A stretch of DNA of 12,768 bases, from NCBI GenBank assembly GCA_030622585.1, contig JAUXFZ010000019.1:1-12768 (forward strand), given 5' to 3'. The number at the start of each line of letters is the position of its first letter. The first letter of the stretch is position 1. The DNA comes from Myxococcales bacterium (GTDB lineage Bacteria > Myxococcota_A > Polyangia > Polyangiales > Houyiibacteriaceae). The notes under the pieces are model-generated. The model worked only from the letters and a program-made list of their open reading frames with translations, had not been told where the DNA came from and did no database searches. The translations under genes were made by a program, and so were the position numbers. Shown here one piece after another: positions 1 to 7,818 of this stretch.

Positions 1-59
1 GCGTGACAGGGCGCGCGCGGGCAGATAGGCTGCGCTTCCAACCAACGAGAGGGTGACCG

Positions 60-1007
60 ATGAACAAGTGCTTGATCCTTGGCTCCGCCGCACTGGCGAT
101 ATTCATGGGCTGCAGTTCCACTGAAGGCGGCGGCACTGGCGGCACGGGTGGCGCTGGGGGCACTGCCGGAACTGGAGGCTCTACTCGCGCATGCGCGACC
201 GACATCGCCGTGGGCGAAGTGCAGCCGTTCGGTGGGCCGACCCCCATGCGAACCGAGGGCATCACCTTCGACGCCGATGGCAACCTGTTCGTTTCCGCCC
301 TCGACAGCGAGGCGGATGACCAGCTGCTCTCCGTCACGACGGAGGGTACCTTCGCGCCAGCGGCCGAGTCCGAATCCATTCTTGGCCTAGAGAGCGATCC
401 GAGTGGAATCATCGCGGCCGCCATCGCCACGGGCGAGCTTCTGCTGATCGATCCCGCGACGGGCGACGTGGACCCCATCGCTACCGGTCTGGGCGCACCG
501 AACTTCGTCGTCACCACTCCATGGGACACGATGTTGGTCTCGGACGACAGCATCGGCGAGGACACGATCGATGAAGTGACGTGGGACGGCGACGTGTCTA
601 CCTGGGTCACGGGCGTACCCACCCCCAATGGGATGGTGTTCTCTTTAGATGAGCGGACGCTGTACGTCGCGACGACCTTTGAACAGCCGGGCCTCTGGCG
701 CGTGCCGGTGTCCGAGGACGGGCAAGCCGGGACGCCCGAGAAGTGGATCACCTTCGAGAACGCGACGACGCCGGACGGCGTGGCGATCGATAGCGAGGGC
801 AATGTCTACGTGGCCCTCAACCTCGTCGCCCAAGTTGCCAAGGTCGACCCGGCGGGCAACGTCACCATTATCGCTGAAGGCGTGGCCAGTGCCGCGAGCT
901 TGGCTTTCGGCCAGGGCGATTTCGATCCCTGCTCGCTCTACGTCACCAGCCTTTTCGAGACTCAACTCTGGCGCGTAGGCACCGGCATCCCGGGAACCGA
1001 GAAGTAG
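60..1007 (+). CDS. Lipoprotein with SMP-30/gluconolactonase-like beta-propeller
   Basis: Predicted 315-residue exported lipoprotein. A short lysine-containing n-region and hydrophobic core end at Cys18 (FMGC), a usable but imperfect lipobox because Phe sits at -3. A Gly/Thr/Ala linker (residues 23-41) follows, typical of myxobacterial surface lipoproteins, then about 270 residues of repeating propeller blades. Recognisable blade motifs are EGITFDADGNLFVS, TPNGMVFSLDERTLYVAT with LWRV, and TPDGVAIDSEGNVYVAL, which match the SMP-30/gluconolactonase/NHL-like style. The start is supported by AGAGGG at 48-53, six bases before the ATG. The stop codon directly abuts the stop of the convergent DUF1304 gene. 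The fold is fairly sure; the function is not, since lactonase activity would need metal ligands I cannot assign. It could equally be a non-enzymatic binding propeller anchored in the envelope. Confidence 0.85.
   Translation: MNKCLILGSAALAIFMGCSSTEGGGTGGTGGAGGTAGTGGSTRACATDIAVGEVQPFGGPTPMRTEGITFDADGNLFVSALDSEADDQLLSVTTEGTFAPAAESESILGLESDPSGIIAAAIATGELLLIDPATGDVDPIATGLGAPNFVVTTPWDTMLVSDDSIGEDTIDEVTWDGDVSTWVTGVPTPNGMVFSLDERTLYVATTFEQPGLWRVPVSEDGQAGTPEKWITFENATTPDGVAIDSEGNVYVALNLVAQVAKVDPAGNVTIIAEGVASAASLAFGQGDFDPCSLYVTSLFETQLWRVGTGIPGTEK
126..182 (+). repeat. Gly-rich low-complexity linker coding repeat
   Basis: This stretch consists of GGC/GGT/GGA glycine codons interrupted by threonine and alanine codons. 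It encodes residues 23-41 of the lipoprotein, right after the lipidated cysteine. It is probably a flexible tether between the lipid anchor and the propeller. Simple codon repeats of this kind can vary in length between strains by slippage, which is inference here. Confidence 0.6.
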
Positions 1008-1370
1008 CTAGGCGAAAAGAACGAGCGCCAGGGCAATCATCGCGGGCAATCCCTGCATGAACAGGATCGACGTGTTCGCGGTAACCGCGCCGTAGAGCCC
1101 TGCCAGTGACACGCAGGCGAGGAAGAACACCTGCAACGTGAACGCCGTATCGGGGTTCGCCACGAAAAAGCTCAACACCAGGCCAGCTGCGAGGAAGCCG
1201 TTGTAGAGCCCCTGGTTCGCGGCGAGGGTTTTTGAAATCTCTGCATGCTCTTTCGACAGCCCGAAAGTCTTCCGGCCGAGCGGCTTCGTCCACAAGAACA
1301 TTTCGAGCACCATCGCCCAAATGTGGAAGACGATGACGTAGATGATGAGCGCTGTGATGAGTATGGTCAT
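1008..1370 (-). CDS. DUF1304 family small integral membrane protein
   Basis: A 120-residue, very hydrophobic protein with about four predicted membrane segments, near residues 3-25, 57-72, 75-95 and 100-119. The cytosolic or loop stretch LSKEHAEISKTLAANQGLYNGFLAAGL matches the conserved core of DUF1304, a family of about 120 residues, so the gene looks complete. The ATG at 1370 has no clear Shine-Dalgarno sequence upstream, but no better start fits. It lies 108 bases downstream of the amidohydrolase on the same strand and may be cotranscribed or have its own promoter. No biochemical role is established for the family that I can state. Confidence 0.88.
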   Translation of the reverse strand: MTILITALIIYVIVFHIWAMVLEMFLWTKPLGRKTFGLSKEHAEISKTLAANQGLYNGFLAAGLVLSFFVANPDTAFTLQVFFLACVSLAGLYGAVTANTSILFMQGLPAMIALALVLFA

Positions 1371-1478
1371 AGGCGCGCGAGCCTATCAGGCCTTGGAAAC
1401 CCCGGAAAGAGCCTCGTTCTGCAGGGGTTGACAGTGTCTTGCGGCTGGAGTGACCGCAGCTTAAGCGGCCGAAATCGC

Positions 1479-3050
1479 TCAGCCCGGCTTGCCCTCGAAC
1501 TGGTTCTTGCGAGCGAGCTGGATGAACTCGCGTCGCGTCGTCGGTCCGAGCGGCTTCTGGAACGCCCAACGGCGGTTGCCAAACTCTCCGTCGAGCTCGC
1601 GCTTCGCAGTTGCCAACAACATCGGGTCGACCTGGCAGCGTTTCTCCTCGGGGTCGATTCCGTAGAGCTTGGCGGCGTTCAGGCCGAAGACCTTGGCGCG
1701 AATCTCGTCGGTCAGCTCCGGGTAGCCGTACTGGTCCTGAAATTCTTGCGAGATGGTGAACGTCTTGAACGCCTCGATCTGCGGTTGCGGCGATGCGAAC
1801 CAAATGCACTCACTCCCCCACAAGACGTTGTCTTCGCCAAAGTGCTTGAGCAACTTGCCGATGACGTGCTGGGCGGCCACCGCGTCCGTCATGACGCTGG
1901 CCCACAACGAGCCCAGCTCGGCGTACAGGTTCGAGCCCTTCCCGAGTTGGTTGTCCTCGAGGCTCTTGATGGCGTTGTTCACCCCTGCATTGACGTCCGG
2001 GTCGTAGGGAACGCCGGTGCCGCCCGAACCGAAGCCGAGGCCCGAGTGATAGATCACGAAGTTGGCTTGGGGGAACATCTTGGCGACGACGCCCATGTCG
2101 CGGGAGTCGTTGAACTCCTCCACGAAACCCGGTAGGTCCGGGCCCTTGTGGACGCAGAAGGTCGGCATGCCGAGGTCGATGCCTTTTTCGATCATGGGGA
2201 TACCAATGGCGGGATCGTCTAAGAAATACCCTGAGGAACCGCTGGGCGGGACCCAGGCTGGGTAGACCTTCCAGCCACCGACGACGCCGAAGTTCTCCTG
2301 AATGTACTGCATGTGGTCGAGCTGGAACGCGAGGCCATCGTTTGGCGCCACGTTGCAGTGGTTGATCATGCGCTGGCTCTGGGCTGCTTGGTTGATCTGC
2401 TCCCGCTCCTTGGCCATCACGTCGTTTTCGATGATCATGCCGCAGGCCCCGTCGGTGGTTTCGCAGTGCGAGGCAGGGAAACCCGAGAGGACCGCCATCG
2501 TGGTTTCGCTCTCGAGGAAGATCAGGTCGATGTAGTTGTCGTAGTCCAGGCAGTCGTTGGTCTGCATGCCTTCGCTGCAAGTGCCGCCAGGAAAAATGAG
2601 AGGTAAGCCGAGTGCGATGGCGGGGTTGCGTTCGATGTATTCCCCGGACGGGTCCACGTGGTGCGTCTGCATGTCGAAGATGAAGTGGTCACCTCCGGAC
2701 ACGAGCTCGGTCGCCTGGTCGCAATCCATCGTGCCGGCGTCGGGCGTGTTGAAGCCGCCGCTGCCGCCAGTGGCGCCGCCATCGCTGCCGCACCCACTCA
2801 CCGCGTTGATCACGCTCAAAGACGTAACCATCCCGGCTGCGCTCGCCAGGAACTGGCGCCGGTCGACCCCGAGCTTGCGGGCCTTCTCGTCCGCCTTCTC
2901 GAGGATCAACTTGTTGATCAGACGGTCCCGCGGCGTCTGCTCATGGAAGAACTCACCGTTCGAGTAGTTTTCCAGAAACGGAATCGGCGGCTTGAGGGGA
3001 ACCTCCGACTCCGTTTTCTTTCTCATCGATAGCCACTTCTGTTTCTTCAT
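1479..3050 (-). CDS. Tat-exported lipoprotein, amidohydrolase-2 family
   Basis: A 523-residue protein of the amidohydrolase superfamily (amidohydrolase_2 type TIM barrel, hydrolases or decarboxylases), probably exported folded by Tat and lipidated. A 60-residue hydrophilic extension precedes the Tat motif DRRQFLAS (Arg64-Arg65), the hydrophobic segment AAGMVTSLSVINA and the lipobox SGC (Cys87). A Gly/Ser linker and the barrel follow. Barrel landmarks are FDMQTHH (126-131), CVHKG with His301, IYHSG with His335, and WGSE (411-414). Compared with the canonical DxHxH and WGSD motifs, the first histidine is Gln128 and the catalytic Asp is Glu414. The reading frame is open upstream to 3233, but that would overlap the preceding gene, so I chose the ATG at 3050. 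ATG at 3026 is an alternative; neither has a strong ribosome site. A 55-residue C-terminal tail follows the barrel. Substrate is unknown. Confidence 0.85.
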   Translation of the reverse strand: MKKQKWLSMRKKTESEVPLKPPIPFLENYSNGEFFHEQTPRDRLINKLILEKADEKARKLGVDRRQFLASAAGMVTSLSVINAVSGCGSDGGATGGSGGFNTPDAGTMDCDQATELVSGGDHFIFDMQTHHVDPSGEYIERNPAIALGLPLIFPGGTCSEGMQTNDCLDYDNYIDLIFLESETTMAVLSGFPASHCETTDGACGMIIENDVMAKEREQINQAAQSQRMINHCNVAPNDGLAFQLDHMQYIQENFGVVGGWKVYPAWVPPSGSSGYFLDDPAIGIPMIEKGIDLGMPTFCVHKGPDLPGFVEEFNDSRDMGVVAKMFPQANFVIYHSGLGFGSGGTGVPYDPDVNAGVNNAIKSLEDNQLGKGSNLYAELGSLWASVMTDAVAAQHVIGKLLKHFGEDNVLWGSECIWFASPQPQIEAFKTFTISQEFQDQYGYPELTDEIRAKVFGLNAAKLYGIDPEEKRCQVDPMLLATAKRELDGEFGNRRWAFQKPLGPTTRREFIQLARKNQFEGKPG

Positions 3051-3112
3051 GAGATCACCGGAGTACGCGCCATGGTGCGACCTTCGCCCCCAAAGGGGCC
3101 CCGACGCAAGGG

Positions 3113-4351
3113 CTAGTCGAACCACTCCTTTTGCAGCTCTTCGAGCGCCTCGTGCATCATTTGTTCGAGCGCCATCACGTGGAACCGGTACTCCTTGGCG
3201 AGCTGGGCCGAGAAGCGGGACTCGTGGAAGCACCGAACGAAGATTTCGAGGCTCCGCGAGCGCTTCCGAAGCAACATCGCAAGGCGGAGGTTCAGTGAAT
3301 CGCTGTTGGTTCCAAAGATGAAAACCGGTGGGTGGGCCACGTCTTTGTGAAGTGCATCGAGTTGGTCCCAGACCATGGGATCTTCGGCATCGCCATCGAT
3401 GACGTCCACAGGAAAGGACGATTGGTGGGTCTGCATGTTGAAGGCAGCAACGGCGTTCTTGGCAGTCGGGTCGACGATCACGACTCGTTCGAGCTCGTCG
3501 CTCGCCTCGCGCCGCAGGTGCTCCAGCATCGTTTGACCGAAGCGCCCAAATCCGACCAGCACGACCGCGTCCCGCGCCGAAGTTTCCTCGAAGCGCGGAG
3601 CGAGGTGTTGGTCGTACAGTCGTTCCGCAGCCATGTGATGCATGTTGAAGGCGCGGATGCGTTGACCTTCACTATCGCCCATCAGGCGATCCATCTCTCG
3701 CTTCATCCGGATGTCATCGATGTGCGCCACGACTGACATCGAAGGCTCGGCTTCGAGCACTGCCCACGCCGCCTCGAGATTGATGAGATCGTCCCCGGTC
3801 AGTAGTGCGACGCCTTTCGCGTGGTTCAAGGAGAGCAGACCCAGGGTGGAGCTGTTGCGGATGTCGGCGCAGACATAGGGTGCGCCATATTGATCCCGTG
3901 CCTTCGCAAGCAGCCGCTGACTCTGCCGCGTGTCGACCAGGAGCACGCGTGGGCTCTTCGTCCCGGCATGCAGGGTCTCGAGAAATAGCTCCGCGAGCTG
4001 GCCCACTCCTACGACGACGATGTGGTTGCGGAGGCGCTGCCGTTGAATCCACGCGGGCGTCAGAAGTCGCAACGCGCTTTCTACCAGCACTCCCGTCGTT
4101 ACCAACGGGGCCAGGAAATATGCGAACCAGAGCGCGGCCCGTGCGCCGTCCGGACCGTCGATCGGGACCCCGAGATCGAGTCCACCGAGCACGAACAGGC
4201 CGAGCGAGTAGTACACGTGCGTCAGGATCCCCGCACCCACCACCTCCGGCCTATCCGAGACGACGACGCCGCCCTGAAACGCATAGAGCGCCAACCCGAA
4301 AGCCAAGACGGCCAACGCGCCTCGCCAAATCCAGCCGACCGGAGACCGCAT
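3113..4351 (-). CDS. Two-TM membrane protein with tandem TrkA-N (RCK-like) NAD-binding domains
   Basis: A 412-residue protein. Hydrophobic segments near residues 10-31 and 73-97 flank a re-entrant-like stretch, YYSLGLFVLGGLDLGVP (47-63). Two Rossmann domains of TrkA-N type follow: VVVGVGQLA at 112-120 with an acid at the end of strand 2 (LLVDTRQS), and VLVGFGRFG at 264-272 with VIVDPTAK. The layout resembles a two-TM potassium channel fused to RCK domains, but the T-V-G-Y-G selectivity filter is absent, so K+ channel function should not be assumed. Dinucleotide-sensing membrane regulator is an equally good label. AGGG about seven bases upstream supports the ATG at 4351. The gene is divergent from amtB and 62 bases upstream of the amidohydrolase, possibly in one transcript. 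Confidence 0.85.
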   Translation of the reverse strand: MRSPVGWIWRGALAVLAFGLALYAFQGGVVVSDRPEVVGAGILTHVYYSLGLFVLGGLDLGVPIDGPDGARAALWFAYFLAPLVTTGVLVESALRLLTPAWIQRQRLRNHIVVVGVGQLAELFLETLHAGTKSPRVLLVDTRQSQRLLAKARDQYGAPYVCADIRNSSTLGLLSLNHAKGVALLTGDDLINLEAAWAVLEAEPSMSVVAHIDDIRMKREMDRLMGDSEGQRIRAFNMHHMAAERLYDQHLAPRFEETSARDAVVLVGFGRFGQTMLEHLRREASDELERVVIVDPTAKNAVAAFNMQTHQSSFPVDVIDGDAEDPMVWDQLDALHKDVAHPPVFIFGTNSDSLNLRLAMLLRKRSRSLEIFVRCFHESRFSAQLAKEYRFHVMALEQMMHEALEELQKEWFD

Positions 4352-4488
4352 GGCGCACCCTATCGCAGGAGTGACGACACGAGAACCCTTCCCACCGTCG
4401 GGACCCGTGTGCGCTCACGAATAACCAATCGCACTGTTGTCGTTTGCACCTCGAGTCATTACCCTCCCGCGAAATGGTCGGAGGATGG
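4352..4488. promoter_or_regulatory. Divergent promoter region between TrkA-N gene and amtB
   Basis: These 137 bases separate two divergently read genes and so must hold the starts of both transcripts unless one begins inside a gene. GGAGG at 4480-4484 is the probable ribosome site for amtB. I looked for a sigma-54 promoter (GG-N10-GC), common at nitrogen-controlled amt genes: a TTTGCA at 4443-4448 has no GG at the right distance. No convincing -35/-10 pair is visible. Confidence 0.4.
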
Positions 4489-5811
4489 ATGACAAGAGCA
4501 TGGCGAATCCTAGGGCTTGGCACCGCAGTGGGGGCCAGCGTGTTGAGTCTCCCCACGACGGTCCGGGCGCAAGAGGGCTTGGATAGTGGCGACACGGCGT
4601 GGGTCCTGACCTCTACGGCTCTGGTCTTGTTCATGACGATTCCGGGTCTCGCGCTCTTTTACGGAGGGCTCGTTCGAACGAAGAACGTGCTCTCCGTGCT
4701 GATGCACTGCTTCGTACTGACGGCTCTAGTCACTGTGATCTGGCTAGTCGGCGGCTACAGTCTCGCGTTCGACACGGGCGGGATGGTTGAAGGGACGATC
4801 AACATCAACTCGTTCATCGGCACCCTGAACAAGGCGTTCCTTCATGGTGTCGCTCCCGATGCACTCTGGGGTTCGATCCCTGAAGTCCTGTTCTTCATGT
4901 TCCAGCTCACTTTTGCGATCATTACGCCGGCCCTGATCGTCGGCGCGTTCGCGGAGCGGATGAAGTTCTCGGCGATGATGCTGTTCTCGGCGGTGTGGGT
5001 GGTGCTGGTCTATCTTCCGATCTGCCACATGACCTGGGGCGGCGCGGGCGGGTTCTTTGCGGACATGGGCGCATTCGATTTTGCCGGTGGAATCGTAGTT
5101 CACCTGACGGCGGGGACAGCAGCGCTCGTCGCCGCGGTCATGGTTGGCGCGCGCAAGGGGTACCCCCACTCTCCCATGACGCCGCACAACATGACGATGT
5201 GTCTCACCGGGACCGGCATGCTGTGGGTCGGATGGTTTGGGTTCAACGGCGGAAGCGCCTTGGCGGCAAACGGAGACGCCGCAATGGCGATCCTCGTGAC
5301 GCAGATCTCCGCGTCCGTGGCTGCATTGACATGGATAGCGATCGAGTGGGTCAAGCTCGGGAAGCCGAGTGCGCTTGGATTTGCCACAGGCGCGATCGCC
5401 GGTCTTGCGGCGGTTACGCCGGCATCGGGGTTCATAGGGCCGGAGGGTGCCTTCGTGATTGGCCTCACGTCGGGGGTCGTCTGTTGGTGGGCGGCCACGC
5501 AACTCAAGATCAAGCTCGGCTACGACGATGCGCTCGACGTACTCGGCGTACATGGCGTGGGCGGCTTGGTCGGGGTGCTACTCGTCGCCGTATTCGCGTC
5601 GACGACGTTCGGAGGCAATCAAGAGGGCCTCGACATCGGCGCCCAGTTGAAGACACAGAGCATTGCCGCTGTCATCACGATCGCGTGGACTCTTGTCGGC
5701 ACCTACATCTCGCTCAAGGTGGCGAGCATCGTGGGCCTTCGAGTTCAAGCAGACGACGAAGAAACGGGGCTCGACCTCACGCAGCATACGGAGCGCGGCT
5801 ATGACATCTAA
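4489..5811 (+). CDS. amtB: Ammonium transporter AmtB (Amt/MEP/Rh family)
   Basis: A 440-residue ammonium channel of the inner membrane, close in length to E. coli AmtB (428-residue precursor). It has an N-terminal signal sequence (TRAWRILGLGTAVGASVLS to a likely cut after VRA), then about eleven membrane helices. Family signatures include LALFYGGLVRTKNVLS, the first pore histidine in CHMTWGG (His180), DFAGGIVVHLTAGTAALV, GWFGFNGGSA, and the second pore histidine in LGVHGVGG (His355). The cytosolic tail ends GLDLTQHTERGY, similar to the conserved tail that contacts PII proteins. I chose the ATG at 4489 with GGAGG four bases upstream. TTG 4444 and ATG 4474 are in frame but would add a hydrophilic extension before the signal peptide. 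No glnK/glnB gene is adjacent, unlike the usual arrangement. Confidence 0.96.
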   Translation: MTRAWRILGLGTAVGASVLSLPTTVRAQEGLDSGDTAWVLTSTALVLFMTIPGLALFYGGLVRTKNVLSVLMHCFVLTALVTVIWLVGGYSLAFDTGGMVEGTININSFIGTLNKAFLHGVAPDALWGSIPEVLFFMFQLTFAIITPALIVGAFAERMKFSAMMLFSAVWVVLVYLPICHMTWGGAGGFFADMGAFDFAGGIVVHLTAGTAALVAAVMVGARKGYPHSPMTPHNMTMCLTGTGMLWVGWFGFNGGSALAANGDAAMAILVTQISASVAALTWIAIEWVKLGKPSALGFATGAIAGLAAVTPASGFIGPEGAFVIGLTSGVVCWWAATQLKIKLGYDDALDVLGVHGVGGLVGVLLVAVFASTTFGGNQEGLDIGAQLKTQSIAAVITIAWTLVGTYISLKVASIVGLRVQADDEETGLDLTQHTERGYDI

Positions 5812-5856
5812 CGAGCCTTGGTGGATAGCAAACGGTTGAGGTAGTCTCTGGCCCCG

Positions 5857-7794
5857 ATGCGCTGCTGGAAAACTTCGATCACGTTGATCACATTGTGCGT
5901 AGCCGCCCTGTGTGCTTCGGCGTGCACCAAGAACAGAACAGGGAGAGGGCCCGAGATCGGCGGCGCGGACAAGGGCTGCTACGTCTACACGACCAACGAC
6001 GACGAGTTCCAGTACGTCAGTCAGCAGGCGAAAGTCGAAACGAAGTGGTACCCAGAGTGGACATCACGTCACGGCCAGACGCTTCCGGATTCGCTGGACG
6101 CCCCGGACATTTGGCAGCACCCGAAGCTGTCGACGCGCTACGCGGCCACGATGCACGAGAACAGTGCAGCGACCGATGTGAGCGTCGAGCCGGGTCCCAT
6201 CCCCGCTAATCCGCGCGTCGAGTACTTCCACGTCCTCGAGAAGGGAACACGGCTTTCCGGGATGTCGCCCTTCTACACGTTCCTCGATGAGCACACGGTC
6301 GTGACCATCTCGTTTGGGCGAGACGCGGCAACGCTGCTCGTCGTCGATATCTCCGGTCAGGCCCGCGTGCTGGACCACGTGGCCATACCAGGGCGCGGTA
6401 GCTCAGCGATGGAGCTGGTGAGCAAGCGGGCGCGACTGGAGATCTTCCGAGACACCTCGGGCGGTGCGTACTCCTACTTGGACTCACGGGGCAACGTGTA
6501 CGTGCCCGGCGCAGACGACACACTGATCGGAATCCCGATCCGCGATCGGAGGATCGTGCGCGACGAGATGATTCTGCTCGACCTCGCGCAAGACGTTGCC
6601 CAGGGCACTTGGGTCAGCGACACGATGGACCGGAGCGACAACGTGTTGACCGCGCTCATGCCCGATGCCGCGGGAAAGGTCTGGTTCACCTCCAAGTTCG
6701 GGGTCGTGGGCGTCGTCGACGTGGACTACTCGGGCACCTGCCCCCGCGTGTACACGACTGCGGTCGCCTACTTCGCGTTGCGACAGAAACTCGTACAGTA
6801 CCTCGGCGAAGTGCCGAAAGGGGTCGAAGATCTCCTGCAACGGGTTGAGGAAGCGAAGGAAACAGGAGACGCGGAAGATCTCGCGGCGCTACGCACGGAG
6901 GGCCGGCGGCGGGTCAACCTCGAGGGGCACGCGTTCGAGCAGATCCAGAACTCGTTCTCCGTCGGGCCTGACGGTGTCTACATCGTCACCAGCTTGGCTT
7001 TGTACAAATTGCGATTCAACGAGGAGACGAAACGCATCGAGCTCGACCCGGCCTGGGAGCCCACCTACGCCGAAGGAGATCTGATCTACGACAACGATCG
7101 AAAGATCAAACCGGGCCACCTCAACGATGGAAGCGGCACGACACCGACGCTCATTGGAGACCAGTTCGTGGCGATCGTCGACAACGCGCCCGAACAGGTC
7201 AACCTGCTCGTGTTTCGGCAGGACAACGGCAAGCTCGTGAGCCGCTTGCCACTGTTCGAACCTGGAAGTGCCGCTGTCGAAAACTCGGTGGTGTCTTACG
7301 GCAACTCTCTCGTGGTCGGCAACACTTACGGATACACCGACCCGTTCAGCGAGAATCCGACAGCCGGCGGAATTATGCGGTTCGACTACGACGAACAATC
7401 TGGAGGGTTCGTGCAGGTCGAGGGCTGGCCGGCCATGGGTCACTTCGACGGTAAGACCGCGACACCCAAGTTGTCGACGAGCAACGGGCTCTTGTACGTC
7501 TATCACCGCGACCTCGAGGCCGAGGGTCACCACGACTGGCAACTGACCGCAGTCGATTTCCGCTCGGGCTGGCCCGTGTTCAGCATCAAGGGCTTCTTCG
7601 AAGGGAAAGACTTCGACGACAACGTGTCCGGGCTCGTGAAGCGGATCACGCTTGGCAAGAAGGACTACGGCAGGAAGGTGTTCAATAACATTTGGGGAAC
7701 CTTCTCATTCGGTCCCAACAACAGTATTTTCATCGGAACGTATCGTGGCTACGTTCGGTTCTCTTCCGACCCAGAGCTGCCCGCGGCACCGTAG
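5857..7794 (+). CDS. Unrecognised lipoprotein, probable beta-propeller
   Basis: A 645-residue predicted lipoprotein of unknown function. The signal peptide runs to Cys23 (ASAC), followed by a short hydrophilic linker. The rest shows repeated strand pairs with blade-like motifs, including SRGNVYVPGADDTL, AAGKVWFTSKFGVVGVVDVD, GPDGVYIVTSLALYKL, GDQFVAIVDN, SNGLLYVYHRDLE and NNSIFIGTYRGYVRF. This suggests an eight-bladed quinoprotein-like or related propeller, though no cofactor motif is evident. Residues about 305-352 are a charged helical insert (LVQYLGEVPKGVEDLLQRVEEAKET) that could be a short coiled coil. It starts 45 bases after amtB and may share its transcript. GAGG near 5838 is rather far from the ATG, so translation initiation may be weak. 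It converges with greB. The presence of a real gene is secure; its role is open. Confidence 0.8.
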   Translation: MRCWKTSITLITLCVAALCASACTKNRTGRGPEIGGADKGCYVYTTNDDEFQYVSQQAKVETKWYPEWTSRHGQTLPDSLDAPDIWQHPKLSTRYAATMHENSAATDVSVEPGPIPANPRVEYFHVLEKGTRLSGMSPFYTFLDEHTVVTISFGRDAATLLVVDISGQARVLDHVAIPGRGSSAMELVSKRARLEIFRDTSGGAYSYLDSRGNVYVPGADDTLIGIPIRDRRIVRDEMILLDLAQDVAQGTWVSDTMDRSDNVLTALMPDAAGKVWFTSKFGVVGVVDVDYSGTCPRVYTTAVAYFALRQKLVQYLGEVPKGVEDLLQRVEEAKETGDAEDLAALRTEGRRRVNLEGHAFEQIQNSFSVGPDGVYIVTSLALYKLRFNEETKRIELDPAWEPTYAEGDLIYDNDRKIKPGHLNDGSGTTPTLIGDQFVAIVDNAPEQVNLLVFRQDNGKLVSRLPLFEPGSAAVENSVVSYGNSLVVGNTYGYTDPFSENPTAGGIMRFDYDEQSGGFVQVEGWPAMGHFDGKTATPKLSTSNGLLYVYHRDLEAEGHHDWQLTAVDFRSGWPVFSIKGFFEGKDFDDNVSGLVKRITLGKKDYGRKVFNNIWGTFSFGPNNSIFIGTYRGYVRFSSDPELPAAP

Positions 7795-7818
7795 GTCAGC
7801 TGCATCGCGCGCGACGGG

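Noticed and set aside
1428..1433. Perfect TTGACA on the plus strand between DUF1304 and the amidohydrolase.
   Set aside because: No -10 box at suitable spacing and no plus-strand gene downstream for nearly 3 kb.
1509..1538. RREFI near the C-terminus of the amidohydrolase, resembling a second Tat motif.
   Set aside because: No hydrophobic segment follows and it lies at the end of the chain; likely chance.
943..1809. Minus-strand open frame of 288 codons overlapping three genes.
   Set aside because: It lies in a shifted frame over the DUF1304 and amidohydrolase genes, is Arg-rich without domain features, and both underlying genes have clear family motifs.
1245..2135. Plus-strand open frame of 296 codons.
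   Set aside because: Antisense shadow of the amidohydrolase and DUF1304; composition (Leu/Arg/Glu/Val) is typical of reverse-strand translation of a GC-rich gene.
3086..3099. Small hairpin GCCCC-CAAA-GGGGC between the TrkA-N gene and the amidohydrolase.
   Set aside because: Only five pairs and no T-run on either strand, so it does not qualify as a terminator.
3051..3233. Upstream extension of the amidohydrolase frame.
   Set aside because: It would overlap the 3' end of the TrkA-N gene by 121 bases and encodes an Arg/Pro-rich stretch without family likeness; ATG 3050 is more plausible.
4434..4448. Possible sigma-54 promoter (TTTGCA) upstream of amtB.
   Set aside because: The required GG twelve bases upstream of the GC is absent.
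7805..7814. TCGCGCGCGA palindrome between the converging lipoprotein and greB genes.
   Set aside because: A 10-bp alternating CG palindrome is easily found in GC-rich DNA, has no loop or T-run, and is not a credible terminator.
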